Below, one piece after another: positions 43,301 to 55,462 of a stretch of 64,000 nucleotides of DNA (position 1 is its first letter; the number at the start of each line of letters is the position of its first letter). The position numbers were made by a program, and so were the translations under genes. The notes below the pieces were generated by a model. That model was not told the origin of the DNA. It saw nothing but the letters and a program-made list of their open reading frames with translations, and did not search any database. The stretch is from Calamus simplicifolius (lineage: Eukaryota; Streptophyta; Magnoliopsida; Arecales; Arecaceae), in assembly GCA_900491605.1 (NCBI GenBank), contig UESW01003883.1:1361689-1425688 (forward strand), given 5' to 3'.

Positions 43301-46300
43301 AGATTTTGGAAACAAGATATTGAAAGCTGAATCCACCAATGAAACTTCACTATGGCACATGAGATATGGTCACCTAAACATCAAAAGCCTATAATACTTG
43401 GGTAAAAACAAAATGGTTTTGGGCCTACCTGAAATTTTGGAATCAGATGAGAGGCCTTGTGAAGAATGTATTTTTAGGAAGCAATAAAGAGTTCCATTTG
43501 GAAAAAGGAAAGCCTGGAGGGCTAAATATCTATTGCAGCTAGTCTATTCTGATATTTATGGACCAATGAGTTACCAACACTCAATAAAAACTTTTATTTT
43601 CTGATTTTTTTAGATGATGCAATCAGGATGACATGGTTGTACTTCCTAAAATAAAAATTAGAAGCATTTGAATTTTTTGTTCAGTTTAAAACTCTTGTTG
43701 AGAAGCAATCTAGGTTTCCATTGAAAGCATTGAGGACTGATAGAGGTGGGGAATTTATCTCTAATTAGTTCACTTCATTTTGCAAGCTCCATGGCATCCA
43801 TAGACAACTCACAACAGCATACACTCCTCAACAAAATGGAATTTCTGAGAGAAAAAAATCGAGTAATTATGGAAAGAGCTAGATGTATGTTAAAAGCAAA
43901 AGGACTTCCTAAATTTCTTTTGGGCAGAAGCAATGGCAACGGCTGTCTATTTGCTGAATATGTCTCCCACAAAATCAGTTGACAACAAGATACTGTTTGA
44001 AGCATGGTTTGGGTACAAGCCATCTGCAACACATCTAAAATTTTTGGATGTATTGCCTATGCTCGCATTCCCATGGAGAAGAGAAGGAAACTCGATGACA
44101 AGAGCAGGAAATGTATTTTCATTGGATATTCCACTAAAACAAAAGTGTACAGGTTATACGATCTAGTGATAGGGAAATTGGAAAAATTAGTAGAGATGTT
44201 GTATTTGATGAAGGAAATGCCTAGGATTGGACTACGAATGCTGTAACTAAGCCACTAAAAATACAAAAGAAGGATGTGATCAATGTCCCTAATATCAGTG
44301 AAAATAGAATCTTAGAGAAAGAAGTTGAGTCTGAATCAAATGACAATGGTGTGCAAACAAGTAGTAGTGAAATGCAAAGTGAATCTCCATCCAGAAAATA
44401 TAGAAGCTTGGAAGATATCTATGAAAGCTATCAATTGGTATGCTTTATAGCTAAACTAATGAATTATGAGGAAGCCTCTAAGCAAGAAGTTTGGAAGAAA
44501 GAAATGAAGAATGAAATAAAAATGATTGAAAAAAATCAAACCTAGGAGCTAGTTAATCTGCTTGGGAAGAAAGAAATTGGGTTGAAATGGGTGTTCAAAA
44601 CTAAATACAATGCAGATGGTACACTACAAAAACATAAGGCAACATTAGTGGTTAAAGGATATACTCAAATACTAGGCATAGATGTCTTTGAAACCTTCTC
44701 ATCCGTTGCAAGATTAGAAACCATAAGAACTGTTCTTGCAGTTGCAGCACAAAATCAGTGGAAAGTTTTTCGGCTAGATGTTAAATTAGCATTCCTAAAT
44801 GAGAAAGTGGAAGAAGAGGTTTATGTGGAGCAGTAGAAAGGGTTTGAGATTTGTGGTCAAGAGGAGAAAGTTTATAAATTAAAGAAGGCTTTATACAGCT
44901 TGAAACAGGCTCCAAGAGCTTGGTATAGTAGAATCGACATGTATCTGTTGGAAAGAAATTTTAAAGGCATCAAGAGTGAACCTACGCTCTATAAAAAATC
45001 TCAAGGCAAAGATGAGATTATTATTTTTTGTATTTATGTGGATGATTTAATCTTCACTAGGAATTCAGATTCCTTGAAGATATTTAAGCAAGAAATGATG
45101 TTCGAGTTTGACATGATAGATTTGGGGAGTATGAGGTATTTCCTTGGAATGAAGGTAATGCAAACTCCATCTAGAATCTTTCTATCTCAATAGAAATATG
45201 CAAATGATCTGCTATAAAAATTTTAGATGCAAAAGTGTGATCCTGCAATGACTCCTATGAATGTTGATGACAAATTACTAAATGATGATGGATCTGGAAA
45301 AGTGGATGAAAAGAAGTTTAGAAGCTTAATTGGAGGTTTGATTTATCTTACTCACACAAGGCCGGATATTATGTATGCTATGAACTATATTTCAAGATTT
45401 ATACATAATCCAACCAATCATCATTTTGGAGCAGCTAAGCAAATCCTGAAATATGTTGCTGGAACAAAAGATTTTGGGATTATGTACACTAAAGTGGATG
45501 ATTTTAGATTGACTGGGTTTTATGATAGTACCTGGGCAAATTATACTAAAGATTGGAAGAGTACAATAGGACACTGCATGTCTGTTGGCTCAGGAATGAT
45601 TTTATCGACTTCAAAAAAGCAAGCAACCACTGCTTTGTCTAGCACGGAAGCTAAATACATTGCTTCAACAACAGCTAGGTGTTATTGTATTTGGATGAGG
45701 AGAATTTCGGAAGATCTAGGAGAGAAGCAGAGAGAAGCTACAATACTATTTTATGATAACAACTTAGCTATAGCATTAGCCTATAATCCCATGTTTCATG
45801 GGCATACAAAGCATATAGAAATTAAATATCATTTCATTTGGGAGCAGGTTGAAAAGGAAGAAATCAATTTGGAGTTTTGTAGAACTGATGAACAGGTTGC
45901 TAACATTCTTACTAAAGCTCTCTCAGAAAACAAGTTCAAAAGACTAAGAAGCATGTTGGGTTTATGGGGTTTGAATCAAAGGAGGATGTTAGAAGTGTGA
46001 TTCAAACATATGCAGTAAGCTTCATGTACCAGATTCATATGGATTAAGTAATGGTGTGTGTAGATTAGTTGATTAGATAGTTACTGTGTAGTAGGAGTAT
46101 TCAGTTCAGTTACTGAGTAGTTACTCAGTAACATCATGTGTGATGTAGTTTTATAATTCTGATATTGAAGTGAAGCGTTATGTTAAGCAAAGTGTGAGTA
46201 GAAAAAAATTGGAGAACCTTTGAAATTTCTCCCTGAAACTCTCCCATACCATTCTTCCTCTATTTTCTAGCACGGTATCAGAACAACTAATACAGTCTTT

Positions 46301-49300
46301 CTGAGTCCACTTTGTGTGCCTGTTTTATATTTAAGAGTGCATCTTTCTTTGTTTCAATCCTTCATAGATGGACAAAAAACCAAGTATCGGTAACTTTTTT
46401 GCAAAGATAGGGCAGGGAACTTTACCAAATATGTATAGTGACCTATTGGCCCTGTATTGATTTTGATAATTACAAAATAATTAAGTAAGGACTAATTTGT
46501 TTATTATGGAGACAAAGATCAATGCAAGAAAATGCAGCTAACCAAAGAATGCTTTCAGATGAATTACAATGTGTCTCATTGAGTTAAAATTACATGAACA
46601 TTACTCCTAGTCGTGTGGTTCTCCAAATTGGTTAACTGGGCATTTTACCTAGCCAACTAGGATGGCATGCAACTCCTTCTGGGCCGAACTCCTCTTTGAA
46701 ACGGTTAACTAGAACTGATGACCAGTTAACTAGGATGGCATGATTTTTCTTCTGGCCGTATGGACCTTCAAATAAGTTAACTGGCCAGCTAGCTATGGCT
46801 CCCGAACATTCTTCTAGCCGTGTGCATGATTGAGACAACTAACTAGCAAATGCTGCAGAGCTTTTTCTTGGTCGAACACTTTATGGAGATGGCTAACTGG
46901 ACTCTCAGTCCAGCTAGCTAACATGCTGAATTTTTTTCTCTTGTCATGGGTTTCTTGAGCTTAGTTAACTGAAGTTAAACTCCAGCTAACTATCTTTGGC
47001 CTGAACATCTCTCCTGGCCGTGTGAAATTTTGAAACAGTTAACTGGACCTTTAGTCTAGCTAACTAATTGTTTATATCTCTCTCTCCTGGCCGTGTGAAA
47101 TTTTGAAACAATTAACTGGACCTTTCGTCCAACTAACTGATGGTTTGTATCTCATTTCCTCTGGTCGTGCTCTCTTTATAGATAGCTAACTGGATTTTTA
47201 TCCAGCTAGCTAACCAAAGCAGAATTCCTCTTCTGGCCGTGTGATATCTGATTATAGCTAACTGAAGTTCTTCTTCAGCTAGCTAATGGAAAGCAAACTC
47301 CTCTTCTGGTCATGCTCTTCATGTAAATAGCTAACTAAATTTTTATCTAGCTAGCTAACCAAAGCTGATTTTCATCTCTGGCCTTTCTCTAGTTAACTAG
47401 TTTTCTGTCCAGCTAACTAAGGATATAGATAATCTTTCCTCTTGTCGTGCACACTATGAAAATAGCTAACTAAACTCTTAGTTCAGCTAGCTAATGAATG
47501 CAGATGGTTACTTTGGCCGAACTCCTCCTTGAATTAGTTAACTGAAATTAAACTCCAATCAACTAATGATCATCTCCACTTTACCTGGACGTGCTCTCTT
47601 CTCTCTCTCTCTAACTGAGTTCTATTTTCAGCTAACTGACTTCTGGTTCTTTAAAGAAATGGCAGAGCTCTTCCTTCTTCAAATGGATACCAGTGCATTC
47701 AATGCTCAAGGAAAATATTTTCAACGGTTATCTTTTCTTCCCGTTTTACTTTCCATTAATTCTGATTAAGTCTAACGGATATTTTTGCATATCAAATGCT
47801 TTAAATAGCTGAGTAGAAGAAGAAAATGAGAGGAAGCAATACAAGAAAGACAGAGCCATTATTGCATATATTCTTGGTTGTTAAAAGGAAGCTAGAGCAT
47901 TACCCTCTTATTGGGGAGGCTGTGCCAATCAGCACCAGGGCGCTTTGGAACACGTTGGCACCGAATTAGATTCAGCTCATTCAATTTTTTCGATATATGA
48001 TCGTTCAATGCCACCATGCCTCCTCTGAGTTCCTTCTGGAGCCATGACACTGGATCACTCTTATACTGGTGAAAAAAAGGAAACTAATAATAAGAAGAGA
48101 AAAATCGACATATAGTTCTCAACTTATTTTGGAATTAAAAGATACGAGGACTGAGAAGGCTGAAAATTTACTTTCATGGTGAGACGGTTTGCACCGTTGC
48201 TCAAAGGTGGAAGGTCTCCAATTGTATCCTTTACCGTCAAGGATCGTAATGGAGCTCCTTTTGCAGTGTTTTTGGTGGCTATGTAATAAGCACCTCCTGT
48301 CAATGGAACTTTTAACGCTCGGCCAACAGATACATGCATTGGTTCTGGCCACTCAGGTAGCTTATCTTCAGGAGAAGCTGCCCAGATAAAAACCCTCTTC
48401 CTTGATTGGGACACTCCATAAGCTCCAGCTTCTAAGATACCAAATCTCACCTAAACAAGATACAAAGTGATAAAAAGGACCAAAGAGAGTCATCCCTTAA
48501 AAAAGAAAAAGGGAATTAAAGGCAGCCACTTGTTGAAAGAGTAGGAGGATGAATTTCAAAACCTGGTAACCCATTTCTAAGAGCGAGGCTAATGTCAGCT
48601 GAAAGGTGCTCCCTTTGTCAAAAGATACAAAGTTTTTTACATTTTCCAATAGGAAGAACCTCGGCCTGAAGTACTCAGTAAAAGAAAGAAATGATAACAG
48701 CATCTCACGTTGACCTTTGCTCCGCGGGCTTTGATTGAATCTATTCATACTAGTAAATCCCTGCAATAGAAATAAGACTTGAGCATTGGGCAACCACTTG
48801 TGGCGGATCTAAAGACATGTAATAGAGATGCTTGAGGTCATGGAGGAGGCAACTAGGAGGGATTAGAAATAATGGATGAAAGACCTGCTAGACTGCTAAC
48901 TTAAACCTGACATAACAAATTTAGTGTTGACCAAAATTATCTATACCTGACATGGAGGGCCTCCGTAAACAAAATCTACTTGGCCTGGCAAGGGAAGTTT
49001 TCTTAGCTTATCCTTGTCAAGGTTTGCTGCAAATTTTTCAGCTTCACGAGTTGAGATACAGTCATCAAAATCCCCACATTTTTGCATTATTGCACTGCAT
49101 TGGCATCCATGCACTCAGCTCGAAGTACTAGAAATAATCAGATATATTACCAAAAAGAAACGTTTAATATGATAACTTCACCTTAGCACCACATTGCAGT
49201 CATAACCAAACATCTGTGCCTCTGGGTGGTTGAGGCAAAAGGCTTCTCCAGCTTGCATATCATTTTCAATTGCCCACCTCGTAGACACAATGCCTATATA

Positions 49301-50140
49301 GTAGGAGGAAGAGAGCGTTAAATATTAGGAATTCCACCTAAATTTTATGAAGGAATTTAACACCCAATAAATTGATTGCTATTTATACTCTATCTTTACA
49401 TGCTTAATATTTAATATTTAGTCTTGCACCTGCTTACAAGAGTGTTTTGCATGTACTAATACTGGTATTATATGCATTTACATTTATCCTTGTACATATA
49501 TCCATCTTGCACACTCTTTGCCAGCATTTTACACATACTTGCGCCAAAACCATTAATTAAAACATGAGGCAGGAATCGAACATAACATTGTAGTCAACCT
49601 GAATGAATGGCGGCCTTACCTGATTGCTGAAGTCCTTCTGATAAGCCCCCACAACCAGCAAAAATATCTAAGGAGGCCAACCGAACTTTTTGAGCAATGC
49701 CTCCACATTCCTTGTCTGGCTTTTTCTCTCCGGTACATTTAGCCTTTAGTTTATTGTTTCTCAATTTATTGTTGTCTGCTCGTTTTTGAATGTGGGGCAA
49801 ATGCTTGACATGGGCTGGCAACTGCATGCAAAATAATATAATGTATTTATTGCTGAGGAATGAAACACTCGTAAAAGATGTGACTGAAAAGAAAATACCT
49901 GTTTGAGAGATCTTCTGTCTGGATCATAAGAATATTGACAGAAAAAAATATGATCTACGAGATCATGAAATTCCAATTCTAGGAGATCACCATTCTTCCT
50001 AACTTGACATTTTCCTTCGATTACTTCCACTGGAATATTTCGTATATCCTCGCTATAATAGACCTGGGAATCATTAATAGTCATATGTTAGTATGGAAGA
50101 TTGCAAGAAAATGAATCTCTAGGTAGAAAAGTGGTCTGCA

Positions 50141-50171
<31 letters not shown>

Positions 50172-53100
50172 GTTTATGAGAATAATTGTATCTGTGTGCA
50201 TGCATGTCTACATCATATATCTTGGTAATGCGACGAAGGTATTAACACTGCACAATTATAATGGTAAAACTATAACAGCAAAGAGAAAGAGAGAGATGAA
50301 GTTATAACAATAGCTCTTGCCTCTCTCATATCATAACTAAGAGACATAAATTATTACACTAGCCCGTACCTCTCTTATATCGGACTTGTAACATTTTGAT
50401 TTGGATATATCTTCTGGCCTATAGAACCGCCTGACTTTAAGCTCAGTTGATTCTTGGGTGATCTCCATACACTCTTTAGAGACCTCGATCTCTAACAACT
50501 GGCAGATAACGTAGGGTTTCAAACCCACATTTCTCCCAAATTTCCGGGTTTTACTAATCTTAATATCCTCATTGAAGTGCTGAGGCCTCACATACACAAA
50601 ATCGTTTATATTATACTTGATTTTCTTGTAGATGAAGCTGGTCTTGGAGGAACTAATTTGAAAATCCCCCTGTTTTTCTCTAATTTTGCATGAGTTGCAG
50701 GCCCCAGTCCCTAAGCCTAAAGTATCAGTAGGAAGAGTGAGAAAAGCACCCTGTTCGGGGCAATATAAGCTTTTGCAGTAGAACTCCATAGTTAATCCCT
50801 TGTTCTTCCTCTCTTCTGCTGTTGCCCTATCAATTTCATCATCATGAGCTTGCTTCTTTCTTTGTTCATATCCCCATGGCATTGATCGAATATTCACCAT
50901 AATAGATTCTCTAACATCCCTTAGTTCAAACTCCATGCAGTCATGGGTCAAAAATACCTCCCTCTCATTTGCAGCATTCTCAAGAACCGTTTGAGACCCT
51001 TTCAGCAAGATCCTTCCATGTGCCATTTTTACACCATTTTTCTTTTCAAACATATACTCCACAAAAACGATAGTCGGCACCCTTTCTGACACATCAGTAG
51101 TGACTATTACTGCCTTACCAATGGTTATTAAAAACCCATGTACCAGCGCATGTTTATATAGAGCCCTATTGGAACCTTTGGGCCTGATTGCCTTTCCTTC
51201 CCATTTAATTTCATTTCCACTGGAGTTGGACACAGAAGTAGTCAATGAAAAAGCTCTATCTTCAACCTCTTCTTTTTTTCTCAATCCACGGTCATCTCCC
51301 TCATTTGACTCCTTTGCAAAGTATTTTTCATAGTAACTTTTCCATATCCGGTTGATAAGTTTAGTTGTTGTCGCCTGAATCAACTTTTCTTTTTTGGAAG
51401 GCACGGGCACTACTTCTGTATTCTTCTGATGGTTGAAGTTTACTTCCTTGTGAGCTTTTACCTTACCTCTTATAGTTCGTTTTGTGTGGTGCTTGTCTTG
51501 CATGTTCTGTTTTAGTCCTGACACAAAAGGACACTGACACATCATCTTATCCGGATACTCAGCAAACAGTTTTAGTATGACTTGTCCATGAACCACCATA
51601 TATTGCTCCACCTCTTTGATGCTTGATGATATGTAAGCTGGGTTGTCTGTTCCAAATTCTGCAATTTTCTTAGTGCAATCTGAGAATGTGAGCCTTGACG
51701 CTCTATTCTGTTCTTTTATTAGTATGATTATATTGTTAAATAGCCTTACAATTTTCAAAATGGGAGCATACCAAGGCACGTATTGTTTTGTAGGATTTCC
51801 TAGCTTATACCTGCAATCAGACCATCAGCTAAAATTTTAGAAATTAATAAATATTTTCCTTTGAAGGAGTATTTGAATGAGAGAAATTTCAAATTTTGAT
51901 TAGAGCCCACTTAAGGGAAGCTGCAACTAAATATAATTACTTTAAAAAAGCATATGTCCCTGATGGGATATATTAGCAACATATTACTAATGATTAATTT
52001 CATGATTGTCAATATTTAAAAATAATGAAAAAGAGCAGGTTTAACGAGAGATGGTCCTAAAAGGGAAGAGTAATGCTAGTATGCTAGCTATATGGCTCCC
52101 ATTATGTGCATACAAGCAATTCTCTATCAAATTGCACAAGGGGATTAGTGCAACTTCTTCATTTATTACCAATAGGATCAATTGGTTAGTCATGGAGATG
52201 CCAAATAAGTAGTCTGTATGCATATAACAAGCATCTTGAAATATTTTATAAATAAGAATGCTTGTAAATAAAGATCTATATATAAAGCCAATACCAAGGA
52301 GTTGGAATCAAAATGGGATGTTTGTGGTGATTGTAACAGGAAAAAGTTTGAACGCTAATTAGAATTCAGAGGCATTCAACTCTTGGACCTAAATTAAAAA
52401 TTTAAACTTACTGGTTTTTGCCATAGATATTGCTTGCTTAAATTATCTGAATTAAAAAGACAACTATTACTAATATTATGCAGGCATATTTTGGGAACTG
52501 GGGCATTTTTAGATAAAGTACGCTTGTTAAAACTTAATGACGATGAGAGGAGAATAGTATTCTCACCTGGCTCTCTTCCTTTTAGAAACATTCCATTTTC
52601 TTTCAAGTACATATTCTTCCGAATACACATTTTGTACTACAAAGTACCGTACATGCCCGAATAACCACCATACATGCATGGATGGCTGTGTTTTTATTTA
52701 AAAATAATAAAATAATTATTTAAAATAGTGACTATGGATGAACTATAGGCATTCATATTTAAGATGTGGCATGTGGCAACCATTCAAATGTGAAAAACAC
52801 TCTGTAATATAAAGCTTATGTGGCAAAGGAATCCATTTCTTTAACATTTCAAAGTAATATCAATCTTTAACAATAACAATGACAAGAGCTTCTTCAAAAT
52901 ATGCAATGGCTAGAGCCCCGAGCACTGGATGTACCTTACCAATCTTTAACGAAAACAAATCCTAAGGTTTCAAAAGGGAGTGCCAAACATAAGCTAAAAC
53001 AAAGACATGCCAAACATAAGCTAAAATAGAGACATACCAGGCTGCATCTGTTCGTATCAACATTGAGATCATCATGGACCTGAACTCGATTTTCCACTCT

Positions 53101-54410
53101 TTTATAGTTCCAAGGAACACTGGAAACGCATTATCCATGGGGCCAGATGAACTCGAACAGGGTTGATCTGGATCAGCATTGGTGCCATCATCTTTCCTCA
53201 TGCACCCGGATCCAAATATTGGCACATCAATGTCTATCCACGGACTCGTGGGAAGAGTCTCCAGCGAAACATACCGTGAGTTCGAATCATAGAGAGCCCA
53301 TTGATCCAATTTTCTTCTTGGGAGATCATCAGTCTCATCAGTCTCACTTTCATAGAACTCTTCATCCATCTCACGTAACACTGGTTTGTAGTAATCTGGT
53401 GAGGGATACTCTGATAAAATTTCTAATTCATTAGCCTTGGAGTAAAATTTGTTTCTGACCATCGCTGGCTGCCGAGTTCTCAGCTGCCTCATTTTTCTCC
53501 TATCTTCCTCTTCTTGCAGTAATTTTGCCAACCTGTTATTGCTGTCTTCTACTGATTCAATATCCTTCCCCTCTCCAGTCTGCAGAAAGCCAGGCTTCTC
53601 GTTTACTTTTTCACTTTTGCATGCCTCTTGCAAAGCTATTAAGGTTGGCACACTCTCTAATTTTACTTCTGATGCCTTATCTAACATGACGAGCTGCTTA
53701 TAAATAAATTCACCAATAGAGATCACAAAATCTCTATCAGCAGGTCTCTTTGCAAAGCGTTCATTTCCCCTTAATGAACGGATCACACCAGCTATCAACT
53801 CATTGAGAGTTACATCAAGGATGTCATCTTTAGACTCTCTCAATTCCCTGTGCACCATGAGGCAGACCCATGCCTTGTCGAGCAGGTAGTCGAAGTGCTT
53901 CCTGTAGGTGCGATTTGGAGTCACGCATCTGTATTTTGCTGCCCGGGTCGAAATCCAGATCATGGGTCTGTCCTCATCATAGCCTGAGATAGCCCAAGAC
54001 TGGATTTGAGCAAACTTCTGACATCTAACACCTTGCTCTATTTCATTCTCCTGCCCATCAGATGGCATGATAATAGAAGTAATGAAAACTTCAGTTACCT
54101 CAGATGCCTCGATGGGCAGTGGCTCGCCGTCAGCACCATGGAACACGAAGTCCAAGAGATTTCTTGACGGTGGAATATCATCTGGGCTAACTCTTGTGAT
54201 GGCAATAGCAGCCATCTCTCTTATTTTAGGTTTCTTTTCCTTGAGTGCAAGGGGGGAGGTTTTACTTGTCTCCTTGATGGAAGAACATGCAGCAGCTCTC
54301 TTTTTCTGCTCTTCTGAACAGCGTGGCTCTTGCTTTCTGTTGGTATCTGAATATTCTCCCATCTGGAAGTTTGCGCTTTTCTTTGCAGGCCTGCCTCTTC
54401 CCCTCTTCAT
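40301..54410 (-). CDS. MET1: DNA (cytosine-5)-methyltransferase 1, maintenance type, 11 exons
   Basis: It copies CG methylation onto the new strand after replication, in the nucleus. Coding exons (minus strand): 54410-53038, 51810-50370, 50063-49899, 49821-49620, 49293-49182, 49094-48947, 48760-48563, 48450-48172, 48065-47904, 40864-40646, 40438-40301 (TGA). All introns are GT-AG, phases agree, and the frame of 1,478 aa has no stop; family members have about 1,500-1,550. Domains: basic N-terminus; first RFTS about residues 90-235 (LLDFVFHGADGEPLP); acidic stretch near 375; second RFTS to about 520; BAH1 about 676-813; BAH2 about 853-985; catalytic domain from 1040. Motifs: I DIFAGCGG (1045), IV GGPPCQ (Cys 1146), VI ENV (1186), VIII QSRKR (1228), X GNAVP (about 1456). 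Start: first ATG of the long exon, preceded by an open frame, so a few more residues or a 5' non-coding exon are possible. The tenth intron is 7.0 kb and full of transposon DNA. CMT and DRM types are excluded by RFTS plus tandem BAH and by the absence of a chromodomain. Confidence 0.95.
41680..42058 (+). repeat. Copia element 3, 5' LTR
   Basis: It starts TGTTAGAACTG and ends CAATCCTTCA, followed by ag, gtggtatcagag. It carries TATTTAAG near 42,020 as a possible core promoter. Confidence 0.93.
42152..45999 (+). pseudogene. Copia element 3 gag-pol, decayed
   Basis: Domains in order: gag start MSFINISQQMLPIQ (42,152); gag C-terminal half (42,379-42,705, DHIVTTIEESKDLS) after an internal deletion; zinc knuckle near 42,790; protease with FPDSGYSNHMTG (active DSG, 42,960); integrase zinc region and core (43,340-44,250); reverse transcriptase (44,582-45,200) with IYVDDLIF; RNase H (45,227-46,000) ending inside the 3' LTR. 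The pieces use three frames and contain at least six internal stops. The RT active site is still intact but nothing full length can be made. Confidence 0.92.
45987..46364 (+). repeat. Copia element 3, 3' LTR
   Basis: TGTTAGAAGTG...CAATCCTTCA followed by the target duplication TAGAT. The pol ORF reads into its first bases. Confidence 0.93.
46440..47870 (-). mobile_element. LTR-like relic with hairpin tandem repeats in MET1 intron 10
   Basis: The left part (ttgattttgataattacaaaa near 46,460) resembles the end of the solo-LTR family in inverted orientation (ttgattttgatgattac near 34,880). The right part has the same caacggttatc / taacggatatttttgca motifs and a tttaaatag box as the promoter side of that LTR. 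The middle (46,620-47,640) is an array of about 12 degenerate units of 70-90 bp, each with a GTTAACTGG...CCAGCTAAC hairpin and a tctggccgtgtg linker. Boundaries are approximate. Confidence 0.55.
46620..47640. repeat. Degenerate hairpin array with compensated stems
   Basis: Stems differ from unit to unit but stay paired: CTGGACT/AGTCCAG (46,897-46,903 with 46,907-46,913), CTGGAT/ATCCAG (47,190-47,195 with 47,200-47,205), CTGAAG/CTTCAG (47,262-47,267 with 47,273-47,278), CTGA/TCAG (47,615-47,618 with 47,628-47,631). Outside the stems the units are poorly conserved except for ctggccgtg. Confidence 0.75.
50138..50170. repeat. (TG)n(TA)n microsatellite in MET1 intron 2
   Basis: A tgtgtgtgtg run followed by about 12 TA units inside the intron at 50,064-50,369. 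Confidence 0.9.
51811..53037 (-). other. MET1 intron 1
   Basis: 1.2-kb AT-rich intron between the two RFTS-coding exons, donor GTATGT and acceptor attgcag. The junction restores a Trp codon split 2+1. No domain or element is recognised inside. Confidence 0.85.
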
Positions 54411-55366
54411 TTTTTTTGACGGCTGAGGGATACTGGAATTAGGCAGACAAACTGATGAAATATACCTTTGGTTGAGAGAACAAACGAAGCAAGAGAGGAA
54501 GTGATAAGACAGATTGAAGAAATATATTCCTAGAAGAGAGCGATCGGAGAGATAAGAAGAATTGGAAGTTGGTATTGAATGGAAGGAGCAGAAGGAATTG
54601 ACTGAGGATGGGTTGTCAATGAACAGAACCTGGATGGCAGGTTATTTATGGTGACAAAGCCAACAGAAAGAAAGAAGGTGGTGGTTTTTGAAGGAATTAA
54701 TAAAGGGGACAATACTGGCAAATGAGGCAAATACAATGCATGAAGATCCTGACGCATGCCACATTTCTTATAATCCAAACGTGCGCCTTGAAGACCTGCC
54801 AAATATAGAATACCGTGCAAAGTCATGCAATAATAACAAAATAATAATAATAAATACTCAGCAGGAGCTGAACAATTCAAACCAAATCAAAAATTTATGT
54901 GACAAATTGAACCATTATAAAGCATGATGGAAGAAGAAATGATTTAGATAAATTTGTTGTTTGAATCATGTGCATTGCAGCACTAACAGACTTAACCATG
55001 CAATTATTTGATCAATTTCTAGTTTTGATTCACTTCTTATGATTTGATGGGGAAAAAAATTGCTAGTTACATGAATAACTATTCACTTGATCTCCTTGTA
55101 AATAACTTACTGTTTGTGCGATTATTCAAACAAGTATTCATAACATAAATGTCGATAACTTCATGGCCTCCGAGATGCTTGGATTGTAAAGGTGTATCGA
55201 ATTATTGCCGACAATTATTATCAACAATTCAGTAGACTAACTATTCACTAGCAAGTTATTGATTATATAATTTTCGGTTAGTGTTCGATTTTTGAGAACT
55301 GTGATGGTGTAAAGATAACTAGAATGAAGGGAGCGTATACAAGATCATACCAAAACATTTAACTAA
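54411..55366 (-). promoter_or_regulatory. Probable MET1 5' UTR and promoter region
   Basis: No gene is seen. The region just upstream of the ATG is GA-rich on the coding strand. I could not place a confident TATA box or transcription start. E2F-type sites, known for plant MET1 promoters, were not recognised. Confidence 0.4.
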
Positions 55367-55462
55367 GGCACTATTTGGATTGATTGTTGGATACCTTTAA
55401 ATGGTTATTAACCAACGGTTATACGAAATAGTTGTTAGCTAATAGCTAATCCAAATAAGCCC
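55367..55462. mobile_element. 96-bp Tourist-like MITE upstream of MET1
   Basis: The ends GGCACTATTTGGATT and (reverse complement) GGGCTTATTTGGATT form a 15-bp inverted repeat with three mismatches. The trinucleotide TAA flanks both sides (55,364-55,366 and 55,463-55,465), the duplication expected for PIF/Harbinger-type MITEs. It lies about 950 bp upstream of the MET1 ATG. Confidence 0.6.

Larger units (their letters stand above)
41680..46364 (+). mobile_element. Ty1/copia element 3, complete, inside MET1 intron 10 (antisense to the gene)
   Basis: 4,685 bp with LTRs of 379 bp (41,680-42,058) and 378 bp (45,987-46,364), both TGTTAGAA...CCTTCA. The target duplication TAGAT is perfect (41,675-41,679 and 46,365-46,369). 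The primer site TGGTATCAGAG (42,062-42,072) and a polypurine tract (aaaggagga, 45,978-45,986) are in place. By eye the LTRs differ at about 35-40 positions (near 10 %), so it is much older than the chromovirus at 21.8 kb. Confidence 0.95.
40865..47903 (-). other. MET1 intron 10, enlarged to 7,039 bp by transposons
   Basis: Donor GGTAATG after ...LPNKR and acceptor atgcag before VKLSNGQ. It contains the copia element at 41,680-46,364, an LTR-like relic at about 46,440-47,870 and about 800 bp of plain sequence (40,865-41,674). The other introns of the gene range from about 80 bp to 1.2 kb. Confidence 0.9.

Noticed and set aside
52962..53037. Extension of the first MET1 exon (ILAYVWHVFVLAYVWH) as protein sequence
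   Set aside because: It is intron read-through past a good GT donor. Splicing at 53,038 restores the conserved Trp-Tyr junction.
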